A DNA stretch of 35,686 bases from Candidatus Prevotella equi. GTDB lineage: Bacteria; Bacteroidota; Bacteroidia; Bacteroidales; Bacteroidaceae. Numbering within the stretch: the stretch's first letter is position 1; every line of letters begins with the position of its first letter. The stretch spans positions 1 through 35,686 of the forward strand of contig JAGHTW010000156.1 of NCBI GenBank assembly GCA_018065145.1, written 5' to 3'. Position numbers and translations under genes: made by a program. A model generated the notes under the pieces. That model made no database searches. It was not told the DNA's origin and saw only the letters and a program-made list of their open reading frames with translations. Positions 17,640 through 25,096 of this stretch are shown one piece after another.

Positions 17640-18785
17640 ATGGAGAAGTTTGATTTCGATAAGATCATAAATCGCCGCGGCACCAACTGCTATAAGTATG
17701 ATGAGATGCCCAATGACGACACTATCCCTTTGTGGGTGGCAGACATGGACTTTGAAACTGCTCCCGTAGTACAAAAGGCGTTGAAGGAAAGGATGGAACA
17801 TGGATGCTTTGGATATACCATGGTACCAGAATCATTCTACGAGAGTACTATTGATTGGTTTCAGCGCCGCCACCATTGGACGATAGAACGCTCATGGTTT
17901 ATCTACACCAGCGGAGTGGTTCCTGCTGTTTCTGCTATCATCAAGGCAATGACAAAACCTGGCGACGAGGTGTTGGTGCAGACTCCTGTCTATAACTGCT
18001 TCTTCTCAAGCATTCGCAATAATGACTGTGTCGTAAACGAATGCCCTCTTACATACGAAGATAATACATATACGATAGACTTCGACGCTTTCGAAAAGCA
18101 GTGCGCAAGAAGTGAAGTGAAGGTCTTCCTGCTCTGTAACCCTCATAACCCCGCAGGGCGAGTATGGACAAAGGATGAACTGCAACGTATGGGCGAGATA
18201 TGCAAGCGACATGATGTCTTTGTCATAGCCGATGAGATACACTGCGAGTTTGTCAATGACTGCCATTACACCCCATTCGCTTCCGTCAGCGATGCACCAT
18301 GCGCCGTATGCATATCACCGTCAAAGGCTTTTAATATCGCTGGTCTGCAGATAGCCAACATAATAATCAAGGATGCCGACGTGCGTCGTAGAGTAGATAA
18401 AGCGATAAATATCAACGAAGTGTGCGATGTCAATCCTTTTGGTGTCATAGCATTGCAGGCGGCATATACGCCAGAGGGAGAGGAATGGCTGTCGCAGCTT
18501 AACGATTATATCTACGCTAACTATGACTTCGCCTGTGAATTCATAGCAAAGCATCTGCCACAGTGGAAGGTAACAAAGCTTGAAGGCACATACCTCTTGT
18601 GGGTAGATGTCTCTGCCACGGGAATGAATGGTGATGACTATGCCCAATACCTGTTGCTTAAGCATAACGTCTTTGTCAACAAAGGTTCTGCTTATGGTAA
18701 GATGGCAGGCGAAAAGTTTATCCGTATAAACCTCGCCACTCAGCGAGTAAGATTAGAGGAAGCACTAAAGAGAATTGTTTTTTAA
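17640..18785 (+). CDS. MalY/PatB-type PLP-dependent C-S lyase / aminotransferase
   Basis: A 381-residue fold-type I pyridoxal-phosphate enzyme. It opens FDFDKIINRRGTNCYKYD and WVADMDFETAPVV, which is the MalY/PatB subgroup pattern. Other motifs are LLCNPHNPAGRVWTKDEL (~166), IADEIHCEFV (~196, PLP-contacting Asp) and SPSKAFNIAGLQ (~223, with the Lys expected to bind PLP). Members cleave cystathionine, cysteine or cysteine S-conjugates to pyruvate, ammonia and a thiol; the precise substrate here is not evident. It is the third gene of the MATE-DUF3737 cassette. It is a different subfamily from HisC encoded next, so it is not an obvious his gene duplicate. Confidence 0.9.
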   Translation: MEKFDFDKIINRRGTNCYKYDEMPNDDTIPLWVADMDFETAPVVQKALKERMEHGCFGYTMVPESFYESTIDWFQRRHHWTIERSWFIYTSGVVPAVSAIIKAMTKPGDEVLVQTPVYNCFFSSIRNNDCVVNECPLTYEDNTYTIDFDAFEKQCARSEVKVFLLCNPHNPAGRVWTKDELQRMGEICKRHDVFVIADEIHCEFVNDCHYTPFASVSDAPCAVCISPSKAFNIAGLQIANIIIKDADVRRRVDKAININEVCDVNPFGVIALQAAYTPEGEEWLSQLNDYIYANYDFACEFIAKHLPQWKVTKLEGTYLLWVDVSATGMNGDDYAQYLLLKHNVFVNKGSAYGKMAGEKFIRINLATQRVRLEEALKRIVF

Positions 18786-18793
18786 TGGTTTTC

Positions 18794-18824
18794 TTGGTGG
18801 ATAAAAGAAAAGTTATTACCTTTG
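18794..18824 (+). promoter_or_regulatory. Bacteroidetes-type promoter for hisC
   Basis: TTG at 18794-18796, a 20-bp spacer, and TACCTTTG at 18817-18824, followed by CAC. It lies in the 63-bp gap after the C-S lyase, giving hisC an independent start with a leader of about 15-20 nt. Confidence 0.8.
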
Positions 18825-18848
18825 CACAAATTTATAAAAGTAAAGTAA

Positions 18849-19883
18849 ATGAAGACATTAGAACAACTCGTGCGACCTAACATCTGGTCGCTTGCTCCAT
18901 ACAGTAGTGCACGAAATGAATACAGCGGACACGTGGCACACGTATTTCTCGATGCCAACGAGAATCCATATAACGGACCATACAATCGTTATCCTGATCC
19001 GCTGCAGCTGGAGGTGAAGGAAAGATTGTCACAGTTGAAGGGCGTTCCTGCTGAGAATATATTCCTTGGCAATGGCAGCGATGAGGCAATAGACCTTGTT
19101 TATCGTTGCTTCTGCGAACCAAAGAAGGATAACGTTGTTGCCATCTGCCCTACATACGGTATGTATGAGGTCTGTGCTGACATCAACGATGTAGAGTATC
19201 GCAATGTGATGCTTGACGAGAACTATCAGGTAGAGGCTTCAAAACTTCTTGCAGCATGTGATGACAATACCAAGGCAATATGGATATGCAGCCCTAATAA
19301 TCCTACAGGCAATAATATCTGCCGTGAGGAAGTGATAAAGGTGATAGAGCAGTTTGAAGGCTTAGTGATTGTTGATGAGGCTTATATAGATTTCTCGCGT
19401 GAGCATTCCATGACGCGAATGTTAGAGAAATATCCTAACCTCATTGTACTTCAGACGCTCAGTAAGGCTTGGGGCTCAGCAGCAATACGTATGGGTATGG
19501 CGTTCGCTTCAAAGGAGATAATAGATATATATAATAAGGTGAAGTATCCTTATAATGTCAATCTGCTAACACAGGAGCAAGCACTCAAGCGCCTTAACGA
19601 CACATATACCGTAGAGCAGTGGGGTAAGCTGTTGCTTCAGGAGCGTGACCGTATGATAGTGGCATTCTCTGAACTCAAACTTTGTGAGAAGGTATATCCA
19701 ACGGACGCAAACTTCTTCCTTGCAAAGGTAAATGATGCGCAGAAGATATACGACTATCTCGTAGAGAATGGTATCATCGTACGCAACCGTACACGCATCA
19801 CACTGTGTAAGGACTGCCTGCGCGTCACAATAGGAACGAAGGACGAGAACAACGAACTCCTTGCCGCCCTCCGCATCCTGTAA
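18849..19883 (+). CDS. hisC: Histidinol-phosphate aminotransferase
   Basis: Transfers an amino group from glutamate to imidazole-acetol phosphate, the seventh step of histidine synthesis; PLP-dependent, cytoplasmic. The 344-residue protein shows [19 protein letters not shown] (~35, substrate-recognition start typical of HisC), [20 protein letters not shown] (~70), [12 protein letters not shown] (~146), [11 protein letters not shown] (~173) and [18 protein letters not shown] (~201, Lys for PLP). It has its own promoter, and no hisB follows: the next gene is prmA on the other strand with a single base between the stop codons. Confidence 0.96.
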   Translation: MKTLEQLVRPNIWSLAPYSSARNEYSGHVAHVFLDANENPYNGPYNRYPDPLQLEVKERLSQLKGVPAENIFLGNGSDEAIDLVYRCFCEPKKDNVVAICPTYGMYEVCADINDVEYRNVMLDENYQVEASKLLAACDDNTKAIWICSPNNPTGNNICREEVIKVIEQFEGLVIVDEAYIDFSREHSMTRMLEKYPNLIVLQTLSKAWGSAAIRMGMAFASKEIIDIYNKVKYPYNVNLLTQEQALKRLNDTYTVEQWGKLLLQERDRMIVAFSELKLCEKVYPTDANFFLAKVNDAQKIYDYLVENGIIVRNRTRITLCKDCLRVTIGTKDENNELLAALRIL

Positions 19884-19884
19884 T

Positions 19885-20754
19885 TTATTTACTTAAGATA
19901 AGACAACACCAGTCGCCGTCTTGTTTGCGATTGGTTTCCTTTAGTCCCAATGCCTCTGCTTCTTGCAGTAGCATTGGGACATCTGTTTTATAGAATCCGC
20001 TGAGTATCAATGTGCCGTCCTTTGCCATCACGTCATGAAAATGCTTCATGTCAGCAAGGAGAATGTTACGGTTGATATTTGCCACAACAACATCAAAGAT
20101 ACCATCCACATGAGAAAGAACGTTCACGTTGCCCAAAAGCACCTCCATCCTGTCTTCCACTCCATTAAGCTTCGCATTATGCATGGCATTCTCCGAACTC
20201 CATTCATCAATGTCATATCCTACTGCAGCGTTGGCTCCGCATTTCAGTGCTGTGATAGCAAGGATGCCCGTGCCGCATCCGCAGTCCAGCACACGACGAC
20301 CTTCCAACGGCATTTCCAATAAGGTGCCGACAATCATACGCGTCGTTTCATGAGTGCCAGTGCCAAAGGCATTGCTTGCATGAATGCCAATCTGCAGTGG
20401 AGTGCTAAACTGCTCTGTGTCAACAGTATTTCGTGCATCGTATATCGTCACCATGCCCTTAACTATGATAGGCTCAAACCCTTCTTCTTCCCATGCTGCA
20501 TTCCAGTCCTGATCAGGTATCTCCTCAGTGGAATATGTTATATTGACGCCCTCTACGGGAAAGCTATTCACTGTATCTTTAAGCACCGCCTCGTTATATT
20601 CATCCTGTTGTATGTATCCATTGATGCCATCTTCGGTATCTTCAAATGATTCATAACCACATTCACCGCAGTCATCGGCAAGGAGTTCACGACATGCCTG
20701 CAGCAATTCTTCGTTATCGCAATGTATCTTGAATTTAGAGACTAAATATTTCAT
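19885..20754 (-). CDS. prmA: Ribosomal protein L11 methyltransferase
   Basis: Uses S-adenosylmethionine to methylate ribosomal protein L11; cytoplasmic. The 289-residue protein has an N-terminal substrate-recognition region, then GIHASNAFGTGTHETTRMIV (~127), SAM motif I RRVLDCGCGTGILAITALKC (~153) and VVVANINRNILLADM (~220), the last being the PrmA post-motif signature. The start at 20754 is preceded by a TATCTTTG-type -7 element on this strand. It is convergent with hisC with one base between stops, and divergent from the secreted-protein gene at 20895. Confidence 0.95.
   Translation of the reverse strand: MKYLVSKFKIHCDNEELLQACRELLADDCGECGYESFEDTEDGINGYIQQDEYNEAVLKDTVNSFPVEGVNITYSTEEIPDQDWNAAWEEEGFEPIIVKGMVTIYDARNTVDTEQFSTPLQIGIHASNAFGTGTHETTRMIVGTLLEMPLEGRRVLDCGCGTGILAITALKCGANAAVGYDIDEWSSENAMHNAKLNGVEDRMEVLLGNVNVLSHVDGIFDVVVANINRNILLADMKHFHDVMAKDGTLILSGFYKTDVPMLLQEAEALGLKETNRKQDGDWCCLILSK
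19944..19980 (+). terminator. Candidate hisC terminator inside the prmA 3' coding end
   Basis: A perfect 10-bp inverted repeat (19944-19953 and 19971-19980) encloses a further 4-bp CTGC/GCAG stem. On the + strand it is followed by ATCTGTTTTATAG. Since no space exists between hisC and prmA, this is a plausible place for rightward hisC transcripts to stop. It is also ordinary prmA coding sequence, so it could be coincidental. Confidence 0.4.
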
Positions 20755-20785
20755 TTTCTTTTTGTCTATATATTAAATTATAGTG

Positions 20786-20793
20786 CAAAGATA
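20786..20793 (-). promoter_or_regulatory. -7 element for prmA
   Basis: On the - strand this reads TATCTTTG followed by CAC, a perfect TAnnTTTG. A clear TTTG at the expected -33 distance is missing; that position (about 20812-20816) falls inside the first TAGGG repeat copy, which hints at activator or repressor control. Confidence 0.6.
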
Positions 20794-20800
20794 CAAAAAA

Positions 20801-20844
20801 TAGGGAAAAACCTTTCACGTATTAGGGATTTTCCGTAAATTTGC
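20801..20844 (+). promoter_or_regulatory. Pair of TAGGGAWWWWCC direct repeats (locus A)
   Basis: Two 22-bp direct copies start at 20801 (TAGGGAAAAACCTTTCAC) and 20823 (TAGGGATTTTCCGTAAAT). The second copy begins exactly 36 bp before the TAATTTTG element of the downstream gene. A matching pair with the same 36-bp distance precedes the gene at 30185. A two-turn repeat period at fixed distance from a promoter suggests a dimeric activator site. The binding protein is unknown. Confidence 0.7.
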
Positions 20845-20858
20845 AGTGAAAATAAAGA

Positions 20859-20866
20859 TAATTTTG
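20859..20866 (+). promoter_or_regulatory. -7 element for the gene at 20895
   Basis: TAATTTTG followed by CA. The nearest TTTG upstream (20840-20843) is only 15 bp away, shorter than the usual 19-20, consistent with a promoter that needs an activator. An alternative TAAATTTG lies at 20836-20843, but the spacing match with the second locus favours 20859. Confidence 0.65.
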
Positions 20867-20894
20867 CATTCAGAACCAAAATACTGATGAAATT

Positions 20895-21920
20895 ATGAAA
20901 AGAATTTTTGTTATCATGACATTGATTACGTCCTGTATCTCTATGCTTCACGCACAGGACGATGATATGTATTTTGCATCTTCAAAGAAAGCAAATAAGG
21001 GCACTACGGTTCAGAATGGTACTCAGGCGATACAAAGCAGTGTTGTAGATGCCGATGCACCATCACGTTATCGCATTCCTGCTACGGCATCCAGCGAGTC
21101 TTATCCTGCTGGTGATGCTGAGATGAACAATGAAGAAGCATCGTACTATAGCGGTTCTTTGCGCAGTGTTGACGAGTACAACCGTCGTGACCGTTTCAGC
21201 AATAAGTATGCTAAGCATCTTCAGGACTCTATCCGCAACAGAGACTCTATCCTCGTCTCACGTGAAGACTACGAGAACAGTAAGAAGATGCAGCGTTTTG
21301 ACGGTGTGGTACTTGTCATCAACGATCCATGGTATTATGATCCTTTCTTCTATGATCCATGGTATTATGACCGTTGGTGGTATGGACCACGTTGGCATTT
21401 CTCTTTCTACGATCCGTTCTATGATCCATGGTATCGTCCTTGGGGATGGGGATATCATTATACGTGGTATGGTCCAGGCTATTGGCACAGACCATATTAC
21501 TGGCATGGCGGATACGTTACGCGCACCTATTATTCACACCACAATAACAACGGTGGTCGCTGGTATAGCAATCGCAACGGATACGTATCTAATGGATATC
21601 ATGGCTATGGTAATGCGCGCAGTGGTGTGAGATATAATACCGCCACACGTCCAGGAAGTGCCAATGGTAATACGGCGCAGCGCGGATATAATGGTGCACA
21701 GCGCAGCACTGCCTTTGGTTCTTATCAGGAGCGCAGCGCAGGCAATACTACGTCACGCAGTTACTCAACGCCTTCACGCAGTTACTCTTCTCCATCAAGC
21801 AACAGTTCCTTTGGTGGTGCTTCACGAAGTGGTGGCTTCTCAGGTGGCGGCGGAGGTTTCTCACGCGGTGGCGGCGGCTTCTCTGGTGGCGGAATGTCAC
21901 GCGGCGGTGCAAGACGATAG
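20895..21920 (+). CDS. Secreted aromatic- and glycine-rich protein, tail GMSRGGARR
   Basis: A 341-residue protein of unknown function. A signal peptide covers residues 1-~20 (ends MLHA before QDDD). Residues 20-130 are polar. Residues ~138-210 are extremely rich in Tyr, Trp, Pro and His, with repeated DPWYYD/DPFYDPWY units. From ~230 the sequence is Asn/Ser/Arg-rich, turning into Gly-Gly-Phe-Ser-rich repeats, and ends GMSRGGARR. The same tail ends the protein at 30185-31132, although the codons differ, and both genes share upstream repeats and promoter geometry. It is likely an envelope or cell-surface structural protein (inference). A FadL-like gene follows 56 bp downstream. Confidence 0.8.
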   Translation: MKRIFVIMTLITSCISMLHAQDDDMYFASSKKANKGTTVQNGTQAIQSSVVDADAPSRYRIPATASSESYPAGDAEMNNEEASYYSGSLRSVDEYNRRDRFSNKYAKHLQDSIRNRDSILVSREDYENSKKMQRFDGVVLVINDPWYYDPFFYDPWYYDRWWYGPRWHFSFYDPFYDPWYRPWGWGYHYTWYGPGYWHRPYYWHGGYVTRTYYSHHNNNGGRWYSNRNGYVSNGYHGYGNARSGVRYNTATRPGSANGNTAQRGYNGAQRSTAFGSYQERSAGNTTSRSYSTPSRSYSSPSSNSSFGGASRSGGFSGGGGGFSRGGGGFSGGGMSRGGARR

Positions 21921-21928
21921 TTTTTTTA

Positions 21929-21973
21929 ATGCATAATTCATAATGCATAATTCATAATTTTTAATGGATAATT
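21929..21973 (+). repeat. AT-rich tandem CATAAT repeat, copy e
   Basis: Alternating GCATAAT and TTCATAAT units, four in a row, followed by an imperfect AT-rich tail, fill the gap between the secreted protein gene and the FadL-like gene. It is preceded by a run of seven T residues. Confidence 0.8.
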
Positions 21974-21976
21974 AAT

Positions 21977-23728
21977 ATGAAAAAGAATATATTATTGGCA
22001 GCCATAGCGCTCTTAAGTGTTTCGGCAATGGCTCAGGAGACATACGATAATGCAGAGATAGCATCGGAGGATCTTAATGGTACAGCACGTTATGTAGGTA
22101 TGGGTGGTGCGATGGAAGCATTGGGCGCTGATATCACAACGATGAATACTAACCCTGCGGGTATTGGCCTGTTCCGCCGTTCGGTGGCAAGTGTTTCTGC
22201 TGGCGTTACGGCAACAACGGGTAATGATGTGCGACCAATAGCTAATTACGATAAGTATAAGACAACCAACGTTGACTTTAACCAGATAGGCTTTATCTTC
22301 TCTACAGGCTCGTCAAGTGGTGTGCGTTTCAATATGGGCTTCAACTATCATCGTAGCCGTAACTTCAACCAGATAATAAACGCTGTCGGAGCACTTGACG
22401 ATGCATCTGCCAGCAAGCGTTCCTTCATGAGCCTTGCCAGCTGTACGGCTGGAAAAGGTTTCAAGCCAGGATACAACTATCCTTATGACAGAAAGGGTGA
22501 CCCACGTGTTGATATCATTAGCCTTCAGGACTATGCAACAGACATGGCGCTGAACTCTTCGCTTTCAGCAGAGGATGGAACATATTACGATCCTGTGAAT
22601 GACGAGACTTGGTATTATGATTCATATACCGCAGCCAATATGTACGGAGCAAGCGCCCGTAATAGTGGTTTTATAAACAACTTCGATTTTAACTTCAGCG
22701 GTAGCAGCAGAAATCAGCGCGTGTTCTGGGGTCTCACTCTTGGTCTGCGTGACGTGCGCTATAACAACAAGTCTCAGTATGACGAGATGCTCTGTGATGT
22801 GAATAACGTTGACAACGGTGACTACAACTTCCTCAATGACAGAAGAATCACCGGTAGTGGCTTCAACTTTAAGGTTGGTGTCATCTTCCGTCCGATAGAG
22901 AACAGTCCTTTCCGTGTAGGTCTCTATATCAATAGCCCTACGTGGTATAGCCTCACTTGTCGCGGAGTGATGAAAGCTTCTTCCTACGTGCCTTCTAAGA
23001 GCATAGATAATTACTATGGCGAAGAATATGCATTCCGTTATTACACCGTAACCCCATGGAAGTTTGGTGCTTCTCTCGGAACTACCATCGGCAGCAAGGT
23101 GGCGCTCGGTGCAACATACGAGTTCTCTGACTATAGTAGCATAAGCAACCGTGTAGATGATGGTACTGTCGTACAGACAGCATATGATTTCTATGGACCA
23201 TATAGCTACTCCTATGAAAGATCTTCTGTTGACCGTGTTATGAATGATAACACCAAGAGAACACTCCGTGGCGTATCGCTCCTTAAGGTCGGTGTGGAGA
23301 TAAAACCAGCTAAGAATGTTGCTGTTCGTGCGGGATACAACTATCGCAGTGCAATATACAAAAACAGCGGTTCAAAGAACCTGATGATAGATCCCTCTTA
23401 TAGCACAGGCAATATGTTCACCACATACGACTTTGTCAACTGGGGTGCAACAAACCGCATTACATTCGGTCTCGGATTCGCATTGTCAGAGAAGATAAAC
23501 CTTGACCTCTCTTATCAGTATTCTACCCAGAAAGGAGAATATCATCCATTCCAAAACATAGACGCATTGGATATGTACACAAACAGTGATAGAGGAAATA
23601 ATGGTCTTTACAATATGAATCCTGATCCTGATTCACCTGTTTACATACCAGCATCACTCTATGCATCAAAATTCAGCGTAAAGAACAACCGCCATCAGGC
23701 TAATGTGACATTGTCATATAAGTTCTAA
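21977..23728 (+). CDS. OmpP1/FadL/TodX-family outer membrane protein
   Basis: A 583-residue predicted beta-barrel with a signal peptide ending Ala-Met-Ala-Gln (residues 1-~20). The start of the mature protein, LNGTARYVGMGGAMEALGAD followed by TTMNTNPAGIGLFRRS, is the N-terminal hatch pattern of Bacteroidetes FadL-type channels, which pass hydrophobic compounds across the outer membrane. Alternating beta strands continue to a terminal strand ending in Phe (QANVTLSYKF). Length is at the upper end for the family. The substrate is not predictable. It follows the aromatic-rich protein gene, probably on the same transcript, since no separate TAnnTTTG promoter was found. Confidence 0.88.
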   Translation: MKKNILLAAIALLSVSAMAQETYDNAEIASEDLNGTARYVGMGGAMEALGADITTMNTNPAGIGLFRRSVASVSAGVTATTGNDVRPIANYDKYKTTNVDFNQIGFIFSTGSSSGVRFNMGFNYHRSRNFNQIINAVGALDDASASKRSFMSLASCTAGKGFKPGYNYPYDRKGDPRVDIISLQDYATDMALNSSLSAEDGTYYDPVNDETWYYDSYTAANMYGASARNSGFINNFDFNFSGSSRNQRVFWGLTLGLRDVRYNNKSQYDEMLCDVNNVDNGDYNFLNDRRITGSGFNFKVGVIFRPIENSPFRVGLYINSPTWYSLTCRGVMKASSYVPSKSIDNYYGEEYAFRYYTVTPWKFGASLGTTIGSKVALGATYEFSDYSSISNRVDDGTVVQTAYDFYGPYSYSYERSSVDRVMNDNTKRTLRGVSLLKVGVEIKPAKNVAVRAGYNYRSAIYKNSGSKNLMIDPSYSTGNMFTTYDFVNWGATNRITFGLGFALSEKINLDLSYQYSTQKGEYHPFQNIDALDMYTNSDRGNNGLYNMNPDPDSPVYIPASLYASKFSVKNNRHQANVTLSYKF

Positions 23729-23742
23729 GAAACATATAGTCT

Positions 23743-23830
23743 CAGTACTTGGATACGATTACTCCAGTACTTGGGCACGATTACTGCAGTACTCTATAAC
23801 GATTACTGCAGTACTTCGCCCAAGTACTGG
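23743..23830. repeat. Four-unit 22-bp AGTACT repeat between convergent genes
   Basis: Units begin at 23743, 23765, 23787 and 23809, each opening CAGTACTY; the first three end CGATTACTS. The second half of the fourth unit is an inverted copy, so 23764-23776 and 23818-23830 form a perfect 13-bp inverted repeat. Inner ACTGCAGT palindromes allow alternative hairpins. There are no spacers, so it is not a CRISPR array. Confidence 0.85.
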
Positions 23831-23842
23831 AGTTTTATTTTT
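23809..23842 (+). terminator. Terminator hairpin of the FadL-like gene, within the repeat
   Basis: CAGTACTT (23809-23816), loop CGCCC, AAGTACTG (23822-23829), then a T-rich tail (23833-23842, TTTTATTTTT). It forms the last unit of the 22-bp repeat array and lies 80 bp after the FadL-like stop codon. Confidence 0.65.
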
Positions 23843-23868
23843 ACGTTTTTTGTAGAATAGTGACGTTT

Positions 23869-25044
23869 TTACATCGCCAGTTTGTATATCTCCATCGTGG
23901 CTTGATGATCCAGTTGCATGTAGCCTGGCATTACGTCGCCTTTGAGCTTATGCAGGCGTGTGTTGAGCAATTCAAGGTCGGGCTGTGGTATGCCGAGCTG
24001 TTCGAATGTCACTGGCATGTGCAGTACGTCGTGCAACCATGTCTTCAGTGCCAGTGCGCCAGCGAGTGCGTCTGCCTTCTCGTTACCAGAGTCTGCCACG
24101 CCAAGAACGCGGTGTGCCAGCTGTGCTACCTTATGTGGGTTGTGCTCTGCTGCATATTGCAGGAATGCAGGGAAGATAACTGCCAGTCCAGCGCCGTGTG
24201 TTACGTCATACTCTGCTGATATCTCGTGCTCCATAGCATGGCTGTTCCAGTCCTCCTGACGTCCGATGGAACAAGTATCGTTATGAGCTATCGTACCGCA
24301 CCACATGATATTGGCGCGTGCCTCATAGTCCATTGGGTTAGCAATCACGCGTGGTGCTGTCTCCATGATAGAGAGAAGCATAGCCTCTGCAAGGCGATCA
24401 CCCGTCTGAACGTCAGGGGTGTTGCTCATATAGCGCTCCAATATGTGCGCCATCATGTCTGTTATGCCGCTGGCTGTCTGCCACTCAGGAAGTGACATGG
24501 TCAGTTCAGGATTCATGACAGCGAACTTTGGACGCAGTAGCATCGGACTGCGAAGACCTGCCTTCACCTTCGTTGTGGTGTTGGTGATGACGGTATTGCC
24601 TGAACCCTCGCTGCCTGCAGCTGGTATGGTGAGGACTACGCCGACCGGTATTGCTGCCGTAGGCTTTGCCTTGCCAATATAGAAGTCCCAGAAGTCGCCA
24701 TCGTAGTGGTATCCTACGGCAATAGCCTTAGCGGTATCTATCACCGATCCGCCACCTACTGGGAGCATAAAGTCTGGCTTGAATGCCTTTGCTACCTCAA
24801 GACCCTCATACACTTTTGTGTCAATAGGGTTTGGCTGTACGCCTGAGAACTCACAGATGGCGATGCCTTTGTCTGCCAACGATGTCTTGACACGGTCCAG
24901 AAGACCAGAGCGTACTACGCTGCCGCCGCCATATACTATCATTACTCGTGTGGCACCATACCTCTGGCATAGTTCGCCAACCTGCTTTTCGGTCTCCTTG
25001 CCGAAGACAAACTCAGTAGGACTGTAGAATGTAAAATTGTTCAT
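23869..25044 (-). CDS. Iron-containing alcohol dehydrogenase (butanol-dehydrogenase-like)
   Basis: A 391-residue cytoplasmic group III alcohol dehydrogenase that would interconvert alcohols and aldehydes with NAD(P)H. The N-terminal FYSPTEFVFGKETE and the cofactor-binding VMIVYGGGSVVRSGLLDRV (~35) and LPVGGGSVIDTAKAIAVGYH (~95) are typical of the YqhD/Bdh branch. The metal-binding region shows ASGITDMMAHILERY (~196) and NSHAMEHEISAEYDVTHGAG (~265), supplying the expected Asp and three His ligands. It lies 26 bp downstream of the helicase gene and is probably cotranscribed. Physiological substrate unknown; a fermentation or aldehyde-detoxification role is plausible. Confidence 0.93.
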   Translation of the reverse strand: MNNFTFYSPTEFVFGKETEKQVGELCQRYGATRVMIVYGGGSVVRSGLLDRVKTSLADKGIAICEFSGVQPNPIDTKVYEGLEVAKAFKPDFMLPVGGGSVIDTAKAIAVGYHYDGDFWDFYIGKAKPTAAIPVGVVLTIPAAGSEGSGNTVITNTTTKVKAGLRSPMLLRPKFAVMNPELTMSLPEWQTASGITDMMAHILERYMSNTPDVQTGDRLAEAMLLSIMETAPRVIANPMDYEARANIMWCGTIAHNDTCSIGRQEDWNSHAMEHEISAEYDVTHGAGLAVIFPAFLQYAAEHNPHKVAQLAHRVLGVADSGNEKADALAGALALKTWLHDVLHMPVTFEQLGIPQPDLELLNTRLHKLKGDVMPGYMQLDHQATMEIYKLAM

Positions 25045-25096
25045 TGTTAATTTGTTATTTCGTTAATTCGTTAATTCGCTAGTTTGTTAATTTGTT
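25045..25096 (-). repeat. GAATTAAC / AAATTAAC tandem AT-rich repeat
   Basis: On the - strand about five imperfect 8-mers of the type GAATTAAC or CAAATTAA run from inside the end of the helicase gene to the start of the alcohol dehydrogenase gene. It differs from the CATAAT family at the + strand junctions but occupies the same kind of site. Confidence 0.75.

Noticed and set aside
17640..18785. MalY-like gene as a second hisC copy
   Set aside because: Its N-terminal and Lys-site motifs match the MalY/PatB subgroup, and a clear hisC follows with its own promoter.
21130..21630. 166-codon frame within the aromatic-rich protein gene
   Set aside because: It is an alternative frame of the repetitive DPWYYD-coding region; it has no independent promoter or start context.
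23743..23830. 22-bp direct repeats as a possible CRISPR array
   Set aside because: The units are contiguous with no unique spacers and no cas genes are nearby; the last unit is inverted and forms a terminator-like hairpin.
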